Source: Tistlia sp040905785
GTDB taxonomy: Bacteria > Pseudomonadota > Alphaproteobacteria > Kiloniellales > DSM-21159
Length of the DNA: 64,000 nucleotides
Direction of reading: 5' to 3'
Assembly: GCF_040905785.1 (NCBI RefSeq)
Contig: NZ_JBBDQW010000016.1
Location: forward strand, 100,267-164,266
Shown here: in pieces, positions 1-8,962 of the stretch
Position numbering within the stretch: the stretch's first letter is position 1
Layout of the letters: each line of letters opens with the position of its first letter
Made by a program: the position numbers and the translations under genes
The notes under the pieces: model-generated
What the model was told of the DNA's origin: nothing
Database searches by the model: none
Seen by the model: the letters and a program-made list of their open reading frames with translations, nothing else

Positions 1-447
1 CTGGTCAAGCTGGTCGCGCCGCCGACCTACAACCGCTACGACGTCGGCATGGAATACGGCGACCACGTCGACGCGCCCTCGATGAACGAGGGCCGCTTCC
101 GCGCCGACCTCTCGATGACGATCTTCCTGACCGACCCGGCCGACTACGACGGCGGCGAGCTGGTGATGAGCCAGGGCGACGCCGAGATGCGCATCAAGTA
201 CGGCGTCGGCGAGGCGGTGATCTACCCGACCACGGTGCGCCACCACGTCGCGCCGGTGACCCGCGGCTCGCGCCTCGCCGCCGTGACCTGGCTGCAGAGC
301 TTCATCGGCGATCCGCTGCAGCGCCAGATCCTGGTCGATCTCTCCGACGCCAAGAACGCGCTGGAGGAGCGCCAGCCGGACGCGCCGGAGCTGACCACCC
401 TCAAGAACGCCCTGTTCAACCTGCTGCGGGTCTGGTGGCAGCCCTGA
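1..447 (+). CDS. PKHD-type Fe(II)/2-oxoglutarate hydroxylase (YbiX/PiuC family), 3' part only
   Basis: The reading frame is open from the first base of the window, so the start lies outside; about 148 codons of a usual 220-230 are present. Members of this family are cytoplasmic Fe(II)- and 2-oxoglutarate-dependent dioxygenases, often found with siderophore-uptake genes; the substrate is generally unknown. The visible part holds the HxD iron motif in YGDHVDAP, the DYDGGELV strand typical of prolyl-4-hydroxylase-like folds, the distal histidine in RHHVAPVTRG, and the arginine after it that would bind 2-oxoglutarate (SRLAAVTW). All catalytic positions therefore look intact. The gene converges on the next one with a gap of about 40 bases. 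Family assignment is firm; the role is not. Confidence 0.9.
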   Translation: MVKLVAPPTYNRYDVGMEYGDHVDAPSMNEGRFRADLSMTIFLTDPADYDGGELVMSQGDAEMRIKYGVGEAVIYPTTVRHHVAPVTRGSRLAAVTWLQSFIGDPLQRQILVDLSDAKNALEERQPDAPELTTLKNALFNLLRVWWQP

Positions 448-487
448 GCCGGCGCCGCTCGGCGGGCGTGCGCGCCTCGGAGCCGCC

Positions 488-2743
488 TCAGCGGTACCTG
501 CGCTTCTCCGCCTCGGCGAACAGCGGGTCCAGGGCGTCGGCGATGCCGGCCAGGACGCCGGCCTGGGCCTCGGCGGCGGCCAGGCCCCGCTCGGCCTGGG
601 CGGCGCGTCGGCTCGGGTCGGCGAGCAGCCCGCCGATCGCCGCCGCCAGGCCGTCGGTGTTCTCGACCAGCAGGATCGCACCCGCCGCCTCCAGGCGCTC
701 GACGGTCTCCTGGAAGTTCTCGACCTGCCGGCCGGTGACGAGGGCGCAGCCGAGCTTGGCCGCCTCGAGCGGATTCTGGCCGCCGTGCGGCACCAGCGAG
801 CCGCCGACGAAGGCGAGCCGCGACAGCCGGTACCACAGCCCGAGCTCACCCATTGTATCGGCCAGGTAGACGTCGGTGGTCTCCTCGATGGCCTCGCCGC
901 GGCTGCGCTGTGCGACGCTCCGGCCGCGCTGCTCGATCACGCGCCGCACCGCCGCGCCGCGCCGGGCGTGGCGCGGCGCCAGGATCGTCAGCAGATCGAC
1001 CTGCCCGACCGAGATCACCCGGTGCGCGTCGGCGACCATGGCCTCCTCGCCCGGATGGGTCGAGGCGGCCAGCCACAGCGTGCGTCCCACCGTCTCCTGG
1101 CGCAGCCGGCGCAGCTCGTCCTGGTCGGCCGGCAGCGGCGCCGCACAGTCCTTCAGGTTGCCGAAGAAGGTGGCCGCCGCGCCGAGGGCGGTCAGGCGCT
1201 CGGCGTCGACGCGGCTCTGGGCGGCGACCAGGCGGAAGCAGCCGAGCAGGTCGCGGGCGATCGGCCCGAGGGCGCGCCAGAGCTTGAAGGAGCGCGGCGA
1301 CATCCTGGCGTTGACCAGCGCCAATGGCACGCCCCGCCGGCGCGCCCGGCGCAGCAGGGTCGGCCAGAGCTCGGACTCGACGACCAGGCCGAGGTCCGGG
1401 CGCCAGCTGCGGAAGAAGCCCTCGACGGCCCGCGGCTCGTCGATCGGCAGGAAGCGGTGGAAGGCCGCCGCCGGCAGGCGCTCGGCGGCGAGCCGGGCCG
1501 AGGTCACGGTGCCGGTGGTCACCAGCAGGCGCCAGTGCGGGTGGCGCCGAGCGATCTCATCGATCAGCGGCAGCACCGAAGCCAGCTCGCCGTTGCTGGC
1601 GGCGTGCAGCCAGTAGAGCAGGCCCTCGGGACGCACCTCGCCCTCGTCGCCCAGGCGCTCGGCGAGGCGCTTCGGGTCCTCGCGGCCGCGCCCGGCGCGG
1701 CGCGCCAGGTAGGCGCGCAAGCCCGGGCGGATCAGCGCCAGCCCGACGCCGAGGCCGCCGTACAGCGCCTCAAGCCAGAGCGGCCCCTGGACCGGCGAGG
1801 GTGCCGGACGGCCCAGGCTGCGCCGCAGCGCCTCCGGCGTCTCGACCGGGGCGACCCAGCCCAGCCCCTCGCGCAGGCTGCGGTCGTCGGCGACGAGGTT
1901 CCCGGTCAGGCTCTCGAGCGCGCGGCCTCGCCCGGCGAGGCGGCCGGCCCGCCGCAGCAGGGCCACCGGCACCGCCGGCAGGCGCGCCGGCCGGCCGAGC
2001 GCCTCGCCGATCGCGCGGCAGAAGGCCGGGGTCGAGAGCGGCTCGGGATCCTGGGGCTCGTGCAGGCCCTCGATCGGCAGCGGCTGGCGGAGCAGCAGCA
2101 CGACCAGGTCGGCCAGGTTGTCGATCCACAGGAAGGAGCGGCGGTTTTCGATGGCGCCGAAGGGCAGCGGCCGGCCGCGCTCTATGGCGCGCACCAGGCG
2201 GGCGAAGTTGGCGCCGGCGCCGGCCCCGTAGATCAGCGGCGGCCGCAGGATCGCCAGCTGCATCGCGGAGCCGCCGGCGATGGCGCCCAGGGCCGCCTCG
2301 GCCTCGCGCTTGGTCGCGGCGTAGGGATCCTCCGGCTCGCGGTCCGGACTCGGGAGTCGCGCCAGGAGCGAGCTCAGGTAGACGAAGCGATGGACGCCCG
2401 CCGCCAGGGCCTGCCGCGCCAGGGCGGCGCTGCCCTCGACGTTGACCCGGCGCGCCGCGGCGAGAGCGGCCGGCGTGCGGCTGGAGACGTGGGCGAGGTT
2501 GGCGCAGTGGACGACCAGGCCGACACCCTCCAGGGCCGCCGACCAGTCGGTGTCCGGCCCGATCTCGCCGACCACGACCGGCTCGACGCCCTCCGGCAGG
2601 GGGCGCCCTGCCTTGCGCAGGGAGCCGTGCACGGCGAAGCCGGCCTCGAGCAGGCAGGCCGAGAGCCGGCGACCGACGAAACCGGAGGCACCGGTGACCA
2701 GGACCCGCGCCTGGGCCGGGCTATCGTTCGATTGAGCGCTCAC
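488..2743 (-). CDS. waaA: Fusion: NAD-dependent epimerase/dehydratase + Kdo transferase (WaaA-like)
   Basis: One uninterrupted frame of about 751 codons carries two enzymes. Residues 1 to about 310 form an extended SDR with the Rossmann motif GASGFVG near residue 20 and the catalytic YAATK near 141-145. From about 320 to the end is a Kdo transferase (GT-B fold): a short hydrophobic anchor segment, the ASNGE motif with the catalytic Glu near 386, and the nucleotide-sugar motif GGSLVPHGGQNP near 647-658. WaaA normally stands alone at about 420-430 residues and transfers Kdo from CMP-Kdo to lipid A precursor at the inner membrane. The epimerase half may act on a sugar used in the same LPS core. 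A TTG 12 codons upstream could also start the frame; GTG at 2743 was chosen because the Rossmann fold begins soon after. Neither start has a clear ribosome site. Confidence 0.85.
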   Translation of the reverse strand: MSAQSNDSPAQARVLVTGASGFVGRRLSACLLEAGFAVHGSLRKAGRPLPEGVEPVVVGEIGPDTDWSAALEGVGLVVHCANLAHVSSRTPAALAAARRVNVEGSAALARQALAAGVHRFVYLSSLLARLPSPDREPEDPYAATKREAEAALGAIAGGSAMQLAILRPPLIYGAGAGANFARLVRAIERGRPLPFGAIENRRSFLWIDNLADLVVLLLRQPLPIEGLHEPQDPEPLSTPAFCRAIGEALGRPARLPAVPVALLRRAGRLAGRGRALESLTGNLVADDRSLREGLGWVAPVETPEALRRSLGRPAPSPVQGPLWLEALYGGLGVGLALIRPGLRAYLARRAGRGREDPKRLAERLGDEGEVRPEGLLYWLHAASNGELASVLPLIDEIARRHPHWRLLVTTGTVTSARLAAERLPAAAFHRFLPIDEPRAVEGFFRSWRPDLGLVVESELWPTLLRRARRRGVPLALVNARMSPRSFKLWRALGPIARDLLGCFRLVAAQSRVDAERLTALGAAATFFGNLKDCAAPLPADQDELRRLRQETVGRTLWLAASTHPGEEAMVADAHRVISVGQVDLLTILAPRHARRGAAVRRVIEQRGRSVAQRSRGEAIEETTDVYLADTMGELGLWYRLSRLAFVGGSLVPHGGQNPLEAAKLGCALVTGRQVENFQETVERLEAAGAILLVENTDGLAAAIGGLLADPSRRAAQAERGLAAAEAQAGVLAGIADALDPLFAEAEKRRYR

Positions 2744-2798
2744 CGGTGCTGCTATAGCGCAGCCCGGCGGGCCGCCCAAGCCGGCTCGGCCAGGCGGT

Positions 2799-3524
2799 TC
2801 AGATCGCGCGCTGGTTCAGCCGCGACGAAAGCGCCGCCGCGCTCTCGCGGCGCTCGCTGTAGCGCTCGACGAGGTAGGGCGAGACGTCGCGGGTCAGCAG
2901 CGTGAACTTGACCAGCTCCTCCATGACGTCGACCACGCGGTCGTAGAGCGGGGAGGGCTTCATGCGGCCGGCTTCGTCGAACTCCTGGTAGGCCTTGGGC
3001 ACCGAGGACTGGTTGGGGATCGTCACCATGCGCATCCAGCGTCCGAGCACGCGCAGCTGGTTGACCGCGTTGAAGGACTGCGAGCCCCCGCTGACCTGCA
3101 TCACCGCCAGCGTCTTGCCCTGGGTCGGGCGGCGCGCCCCGAGGGCGAGCGGGATCCAGTCGATCTGCGCCTTCAGGACCGCACTCATGGCGCCGTGGCG
3201 CTCGGGCGAGCACCAGACCATGCCCTCGGACCAGGCGGCCAGGTCGCGCAGCTCGGCGACCTTGGGATGCTCGACCGGAGCGCCGTCGGGCAGCGGCAGC
3301 CCCTCGGGCCGGTAGAGACGGGCCTCGGCGCCGAGATGGCCGAGCAGGCGCTGGGCCTCCTGGGCCAGCAGGCGGCTGTAGGAGCGTTCGCGCAGGGAGC
3401 CGTAGAGCAGCAGGATCCGCGGCGGATGCGTGGCCGGCCTCGCGGCGCGCAGGCGCTGCGGGTCCGGGACGGAGAGCAGGGCGGCATCGACGTTGGGCAG
3501 GTCGGAAGAGAGCGAATCGGACAT
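2799..3524 (-). CDS. arsH: Arsenical resistance protein ArsH (NADPH-dependent FMN reductase)
   Basis: The 241-residue product is a flavodoxin-like FMN reductase. The phosphate-binding loop LLYGSLRERSYSR near residues 39-51 and the segment VWCSPERHGAMSAVLK are typical of ArsH. ArsH proteins reduce quinones or oxidise trivalent organoarsenicals in the cytoplasm. It is the last gene of a four-gene ars operon: its ATG lies 6 bases after the acr3 stop, so translation of the two is probably coupled. Length fits the family (about 230-250). Identity as ArsH rather than a generic NADPH:FMN reductase rests on both sequence and the ars context. Confidence 0.93.
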   Translation of the reverse strand: MSDSLSSDLPNVDAALLSVPDPQRLRAARPATHPPRILLLYGSLRERSYSRLLAQEAQRLLGHLGAEARLYRPEGLPLPDGAPVEHPKVAELRDLAAWSEGMVWCSPERHGAMSAVLKAQIDWIPLALGARRPTQGKTLAVMQVSGGSQSFNAVNQLRVLGRWMRMVTIPNQSSVPKAYQEFDEAGRMKPSPLYDRVVDVMEELVKFTLLTRDVSPYLVERYSERRESAAALSSRLNQRAI

Positions 3525-3530
3525 GGAACC

Positions 3531-4613
<1,083 letters not shown>

Positions 4614-4650
4614 CTCGACTCCCGTTTCACAGAAAGGGTGAAGGGCTGCC

Positions 4651-5163
4651 TCAGGCGGTGTCGGGCAGAGCCCGCCCGATCTCGTCGAGGCGCCGCTGAA
4701 GGCTGAGCCGGTCGAGCGAGCGCATCGGCAGGCTGGTGAAGATGGAGATGCGGTTGTAGAGCATGCGGTAGGCCTCGGCGAAGGCGAGGCGCCGCTCCGT
4801 TTCGCTGCCCTCGGCGGCGGCCGGATCGGGGATCCCCCAGTGCGCCGTCATCGGCTGGCCCGGCCAGATGGGGCAGGTCTCGGCCGCGGCGCTGTCGCAG
4901 ACGGTGAAGACGAAGTCGAGCACCGGCGCGTCGGGCGCGGCGAACTCCTCCCAGCTCTTCGAGCGGGCGAGACTGGCGTCGTGGTTCAGCTTCGTCAGCA
5001 GGTCGAGCGTGTAGGGATGAGGCACGCCCTTGGGCTGCGAGCCGGCGGAAAAGGCGCGGAAGCGCCCCTCGCCCAGCCGGTTCAAGATAGCCTCGGCCAG
5101 CAGCGAGCGCGCCGAGTTGCCGGTGCAGAGGAACAGGACGTTGAAGACCTTGCCGTCGGTCAT
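4651..5163 (-). CDS. arsC: Arsenate reductase ArsC (low-molecular-weight phosphatase type)
   Basis: The 170-residue product begins with the phosphatase P-loop FLCTGNSARS, placing the nucleophilic cysteine at residue 13. This is the ArsC class related to low-molecular-weight protein tyrosine phosphatases, not the glutaredoxin-type ArsC of E. coli. Further cysteines in VCDSAAAETCPIWPG are suitable for the disulfide relay that passes electrons from thioredoxin or mycothiol-like donors. It reduces arsenate to arsenite in the cytoplasm for export by the neighbouring Acr3. It is the second gene of the ars operon, 40 bases after arsR. The protein is longer than the 130-140 of B. subtilis ArsC, with a C-terminal helix as in many proteobacterial members. 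Confidence 0.93.
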   Translation of the reverse strand: MTDGKVFNVLFLCTGNSARSLLAEAILNRLGEGRFRAFSAGSQPKGVPHPYTLDLLTKLNHDASLARSKSWEEFAAPDAPVLDFVFTVCDSAAAETCPIWPGQPMTAHWGIPDPAAAEGSETERRLAFAEAYRMLYNRISIFTSLPMRSLDRLSLQRRLDEIGRALPDTA

Positions 5164-5203
5164 GGCGCTTCTCCCGAGGGTCGAGACGTTTGAAGGGGCC
5201 GCT

Positions 5204-5536
5204 TCAGCAGGCGCAGGCCAGCTCGTCGAGCAGGGCGCGACAGCGCTCCGGACGGCTGCCGCAGCAGTCCTCCATCAGGAAGCCAATCAGCCCGCGCATG
5301 CCCTCGAGCTCCGCGCGGTAGCGCACCGAGCGGCCCTCGCGAGCGCCGCGCACCAAGCCGGCGCGCTCCAGCACCGCCAGATTCGTCGAGAGGGTGTTCT
5401 GGCGCACGCCGAGCCGCTCGGCGATCTCGCCGGCGCAGAGACCCTCCGGGGCGTTCTGCATCAGCAGCCGGAAGGCCTCGAGCCGGGTTTCCTGCGCCAG
5501 GGCGCCGAGCGCCAGGAGCGACTGTTTCGTATCCAT
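5204..5536 (-). CDS. arsR: ArsR/SmtB-type arsenite-responsive repressor
   Basis: The 110-residue protein has a winged-helix domain with recognition helix VRQNTLSTNLAVLERAGLV. It heads the ars operon and would repress it until As(III) binds. The usual ELCVCDL metal site of E. coli ArsR is absent: only one cysteine is found in the equivalent helix (EGLCAGE). Instead there is a C-terminal cluster, Cys91-Cys92 and Cys99, followed by Cys108 and Cys110. This resembles the As(III) site described for Acidithiobacillus ferrooxidans ArsR (a CC pair plus a third Cys about six residues on). A dyad lies four bases upstream of the ATG. Confidence 0.93.
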   Translation of the reverse strand: MDTKQSLLALGALAQETRLEAFRLLMQNAPEGLCAGEIAERLGVRQNTLSTNLAVLERAGLVRGAREGRSVRYRAELEGMRGLIGFLMEDCCGSRPERCRALLDELACAC

Positions 5537-5539
5537 ATA

Positions 5540-5571
5540 TCGAGCATTCTCGAATTATCGGAAGGAGTCAA
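5540..5571 (-). promoter_or_regulatory. Candidate ars promoter and ArsR operator
   Basis: Read on the minus strand, TTGACT (5566-5571) can serve as a -35 box. About 17 bases further on lies an AT-rich stretch holding the perfect dyad TCGAG-CATT-CTCGA on the plus strand (5540-5553), ending only four bases before the arsR ATG. A dyad in this position would let bound ArsR cover the -10 region. The transcript may have almost no leader, since no ribosome site is visible. The -10 hexamer itself is weak (AATGCT at the right distance), so the exact promoter is uncertain. Confidence 0.5.
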
Positions 5572-5648
5572 GGACGCGCCGACGCCCCCCTTTGGCAGGC
5601 AGGCTCGCCGGGAGTAGGCTCTCGCCACAAAAGTAGGAACCGACAGGC

Positions 5649-6332
5649 ATGAAGCTGCCCTTCCGGAATTTTCTGGAGCCGCGCATCCTCGGCGCGATCG
5701 CCGCGGTTTCCGCGGTGCTGCTCTTCGCCGAGCTGGCGGAGGAGGTTGCCGAGGGCGAGACGCGATCGGTCGACAAAGCGATCCTGCTGGCTTTCCGCGA
5801 GCCGGGCGATGTCGGCGACCCGCTCGGTCCGCGCTGGCTCGAGGAGTTCGCCCGCGACGTGACCGCGCTCGGCAGCATCGGCATCGTCACCCTGCTCACC
5901 CTGGCGATCATCGGCTTCCTGCTGCTGGCGCGCCACCCCCGCAGCGCCCTCTTCGTCGCCGCGGCCACCGCCAGCGGCATGCTGGCCTCCCACTTGCTGA
6001 AGCTGGTCTTTGAGCGCGAGCGACCGGATCTGGTGCCGCACGCCGCCTACGTCGCCACCACCAGCTTTCCGAGCGGCCACGCCATGCTCTCCGCGGTCGT
6101 CTACCTGACCCTGGGCGCGCTGCTCGCGCGGATGGTGCGCGACCGCCGCCTCAAGGCCTACGTGCTGCTGTCCGCCGCCTTCCTGGCCTGCGCGATCGGC
6201 GTCACCCGCGTGTACCTGGGCGTCCACTGGCCGAGCGACGTGCTCGCCGGCTGGGCCGCCGGCGCCTTCTGGGCGCTGCTCTGCTGGGGCGTCGCCGAGG
6301 CCCTGCGGCGCAGCGGACGGACCTCGACCTAG
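5649..6332 (+). CDS. PAP2-family membrane phosphatase
   Basis: The 227-residue protein has about five to six membrane spans and the three-part PAP2 active site: KLVFERERP (motif 1, K and RP), FPSGH (motif 2) and TRVYLGVHWPSDVL (motif 3 with R, H and D). Such enzymes remove phosphate from lipid phosphates such as undecaprenyl diphosphate or phosphatidic acid at the periplasmic face. It is divergent from arsR and starts at an ATG with an AGGAA ribosome site about ten bases upstream. There is no link to the ars genes beyond position. The precise lipid substrate cannot be inferred. Confidence 0.88.
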   Translation: MKLPFRNFLEPRILGAIAAVSAVLLFAELAEEVAEGETRSVDKAILLAFREPGDVGDPLGPRWLEEFARDVTALGSIGIVTLLTLAIIGFLLLARHPRSALFVAAATASGMLASHLLKLVFERERPDLVPHAAYVATTSFPSGHAMLSAVVYLTLGALLARMVRDRRLKAYVLLSAAFLACAIGVTRVYLGVHWPSDVLAGWAAGAFWALLCWGVAEALRRSGRTST

Positions 6333-6386
6333 CCTGGATGTCTCATACTGGAAGGGGTCGCTAGTGGATCGCCGAGGACCGGGGCG

Positions 6387-6995
6387 GTGCTGACGGTCGA
6401 GGGGCTGCGCACGGCCAACCTCGGGCCCCTGGACTTCGTCCTGGGCGACCGCGAGATCCTGGCGCTGCGCGGGCCCTCGGGCGCCGGCAAGTCCCTGCTG
6501 TTGCGCGCCCTCGTCGACCTTGACCCCGGCGAGGGCCGCGTCCTCCTCGACGGCACCGAGCGCGGCGCCCTGCCCGCCCCCGACTGGCGCCGACGCCTCG
6601 CCTACTTGCCGGCGGAAAGCGGCTGGTGGACCGACCGGGTGGCCGACCATTTCGCCCGGCCGGACGAGGCCGCCCCCCTGGTCGAAGCGCTCGGCCTGCC
6701 GGCCGACAGCCTGCAGTGGGATGTTGCCCGCCTCTCGACCGGCGAGAAGCAGCGCCTGGCGCTGGTTCGTGCCCTGGAGCAGGCCCCGCGCGTGCTGCTG
6801 CTCGACGAGCCGACCTCGGCGCTCGATCCCGAGGCGGCAGGTGCGGTCGAGGCGCTGATCCGGCGCCAGCGCGACGCGGGGCGCTCGATCCTTCTGGTCA
6901 CCCACGACCGCGAGCAGGCTGCGCGCCTCGCCGACCGCACGCTCGTCGTCGAGAAAGGGCGGCTGGTGACGCCGGCGGCGGAGGCCGGGCCATGA
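6387..6995 (+). CDS. fetA: ABC transporter ATPase, FetA (YbbL)-like
   Basis: The 202-residue protein has Walker A GPSGAGKS near residues 31-38, a variant signature LSTGEKQRLAL, Walker B LLLDEPTSALD and the switch histidine in VTHDRE. It is short, as in the FetA subgroup, and overlaps the following permease gene by four bases (ATGA). E. coli FetAB exports iron and lowers peroxide stress; a homologous role is likely but other metals are possible. It starts with GTG in a GC-rich context without a strong ribosome site, about 55 bases after the PAP2 gene. Confidence 0.82.
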   Translation: MLTVEGLRTANLGPLDFVLGDREILALRGPSGAGKSLLLRALVDLDPGEGRVLLDGTERGALPAPDWRRRLAYLPAESGWWTDRVADHFARPDEAAPLVEALGLPADSLQWDVARLSTGEKQRLALVRALEQAPRVLLLDEPTSALDPEAAGAVEALIRRQRDAGRSILLVTHDREQAARLADRTLVVEKGRLVTPAAEAGP

Positions 6996-7807
6996 CCGCC
7001 GACTACCTCAGCCTCTCCTACTGGGACGTCGCCCTCGCCGCGCTGTTCCTGCTGCTCAACGCCGGCCTGTCGATCAGGCTGCGCCTGGGGTTGGCCCAAC
7101 AGATCGGCGTCGCCGCCGGGCGCATGGTCGTGCAGCTGCTGCTGGTCGGGCTGGTGCTGAAGGCGATCTTCGCCGCCGGCTCGCCCTGGCTGACCGCCGG
7201 CGTCGCGCTGCTGATGGTCGGCTTCGCGGCGCGCGAGGTCTGGGCGCGCCAGGAGCGCAGGCTGGCCGGCCCCTGGGGCTGGGGACTGGGCGGCGGCGCC
7301 ATCGCCTTCGCCGGCAGCCTGGTCATCGTCGTCGGCCTCGCCGCGCTGATCCGGCCCGAGCCCTGGTGGTCGCCGCGCTTCGCCCTGCCGCTGTTCGGCA
7401 TGATCCTGGGCAACGCCCTGACCGGCGTCAGCCTGGCCCTCGACAGCCTCTCGACCACGCTCGACCGGGAGCGCCGCTCGGTCGAGGCGCAGCTGTTGCT
7501 GGGCGCGACCCGCTGGCAGGCGGTCCGGCCGGTGACCCGGCGCGCCCTGCGCAGCGGCATGATGCCGATCATCAACGCCATGGCGGCGACCGGCGTGGTC
7601 GCCCTGCCCGGCATGATGACCGGCCAGATCGTCTCGGGCGTCGATCCGACCGAGGCGGTCAAATACCAGCTGCTGATCATGTTCCTGATCGCCGGCGCGA
7701 CCGCCTGCGGCGTGCTGCTCGCCGTGCTCGGCGGCGTCCGCCGCCTGACCGACCGGCGCCACCGCCTGCGCCTCGACCGGCTGCGCCCGCCGAAGCGGGA
7801 ATCCTGA
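6992..7807 (+). CDS. fetB: ABC transporter permease, FetB (YbbM)-like
   Basis: From the ATG that overlaps the end of the ATPase gene the product is 271 residues with about seven membrane spans. The UPF0014/FetB hallmarks are present: RMVVQLLLVGLVLK near the start and ALPGMMTGQIVSGVDP near residues 203-218. With the preceding ATPase it would form an inner-membrane metal exporter, iron in the E. coli case. The same frame stays open upstream through the ATPase gene, but that part is an antisense-like shadow; the four-base overlap and the start of homology fix the start here. Confidence 0.85.
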   Translation: MTADYLSLSYWDVALAALFLLLNAGLSIRLRLGLAQQIGVAAGRMVVQLLLVGLVLKAIFAAGSPWLTAGVALLMVGFAAREVWARQERRLAGPWGWGLGGGAIAFAGSLVIVVGLAALIRPEPWWSPRFALPLFGMILGNALTGVSLALDSLSTTLDRERRSVEAQLLLGATRWQAVRPVTRRALRSGMMPIINAMAATGVVALPGMMTGQIVSGVDPTEAVKYQLLIMFLIAGATACGVLLAVLGGVRRLTDRRHRLRLDRLRPPKRES

Positions 7808-7844
7808 GCCGGCGGAGCTGTTGGCGTTGGAGCGCGGTGGGGCT

Positions 7845-8861
7845 ATGTCTAGCGCGAACGACCAGAAGGCGACGGCTCTCGTAATGCACGACCATTCCGA
7901 CGACCGGACGGGCCTCGACCCTCACGGTCACGGGCACCACGGCCACGCCCACATCCCCGAGGTCGGCGCCGGCAACGAGCGACGCATGGCCCTGGCCGCG
8001 GCGCTGACCGGCAGCTTCATGCTGGTCGAGGCTGCCGGCGGCGTGATCGCCGGGTCGCTGGCGCTGCTCGCCGACGCCGGCCACATGCTGACCGACTTCG
8101 CCGCGCTGCTGCTGGCCTGGTTCGCCTTCCGGGTCGCGCGCCGACCGGCAGACTGGAAACGCACCTACGGCTTCGACCGCTTCTCGGTCCTGGTCGCCTT
8201 CGTCAACGGCCTCAGCCTCTTCGTGATTGCCCTTCTGATCGTCTGGGAGGCGGTGCAACGCCTGCAGGAGCCGGTGCCGGTGCTGGGCGGACCGATGCTG
8301 GTGATCGCCGTCGCCGGCCTGGCCGTCAACCTGGTGGTCTTCCGGGTGCTGCAGGGTGCCGACCGGGACAACCTCAACGTCCGCGGCGCGGCGCTGCACG
8401 TGCTCGGCGATCTGCTCGGCTCGGTAGCGGCGATCGCCGCCGCCGTCATCATCCTGCTGACCGGCTGGATGCTGGCCGACCCGCTGCTCTCGGTGCTGGT
8501 CGTGCTGCTGATCCTGCGCAGCGCCTGGTACGTCGTCCGCGAGTCCGGCCGGATCCTGCTGGAGGCGGCGCCGCGCGGCTTCGACACCCGCGCCGTCGCC
8601 CGCGACCTGAAGACGATCGAGGGCGTCGAAGACGTCCACCATCTGCACGCCTGGTCGATCACCGAGAAGCGCAGGATGATGACGCTGCACGCGCGCATCG
8701 CGCCGGCCTTTGCGGCCGGCGCCCTGACGGCGGCGATCAAGGCAAGGCTCCAGGAGCGCTTCGGCATCGTCCATGCGACCGTCGAGATCGAGCACGAGGC
8801 CTGCGCCGACGCGCCCGCTCGCCGGGCACCGGGGGCGCCGAGCGCCGGCCCGGCGGATTGA
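7845..8861 (+). CDS. Cation diffusion facilitator (CzcD/ZitB-type metal exporter)
   Basis: The 338-residue protein starts with a cytoplasmic His-rich stretch (HGHGHHGHAH) and has six membrane spans. The metal-binding HxxxD of the second span is present as DAGHMLTDFAAL, and the matching pair of the fifth span as HVLGDLLGSVAA. A soluble C-terminal domain follows (DVHHLHAWSITEKRRMMTLH). CDF proteins exchange cytoplasmic Zn, Co, Cd or related ions for protons. ATG at 7845 has a GGTGGGG ribosome site just upstream and is preferred over a TTG eight codons earlier. Together with ars and fetAB genes it makes this end of the window a metal-resistance neighbourhood. Confidence 0.93.
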   Translation: MSSANDQKATALVMHDHSDDRTGLDPHGHGHHGHAHIPEVGAGNERRMALAAALTGSFMLVEAAGGVIAGSLALLADAGHMLTDFAALLLAWFAFRVARRPADWKRTYGFDRFSVLVAFVNGLSLFVIALLIVWEAVQRLQEPVPVLGGPMLVIAVAGLAVNLVVFRVLQGADRDNLNVRGAALHVLGDLLGSVAAIAAAVIILLTGWMLADPLLSVLVVLLILRSAWYVVRESGRILLEAAPRGFDTRAVARDLKTIEGVEDVHHLHAWSITEKRRMMTLHARIAPAFAAGALTAAIKARLQERFGIVHATVEIEHEACADAPARRAPGAPSAGPAD

Positions 8862-8962
8862 GATCGCCGCCGCTTGCGCCTAGTCTCTCGCCAGCGCCCC
8901 GCCGGCAGGCTGCCCTCGCCGAGCGGGACGGACCGTAAGAACGCCTGACCGAGCGCGAGGCG

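Noticed and set aside
785..2905. Very long plus-strand frame opposite the epimerase/Kdo transferase gene
   Set aside because: It is Arg/Gln/Ala-rich with no domain; it is the antisense shadow of a high-GC gene. The same applies to long frames opposite acr3 (3195-4706), ppk1 (11464-13971), the UshA-like gene and NhaC.
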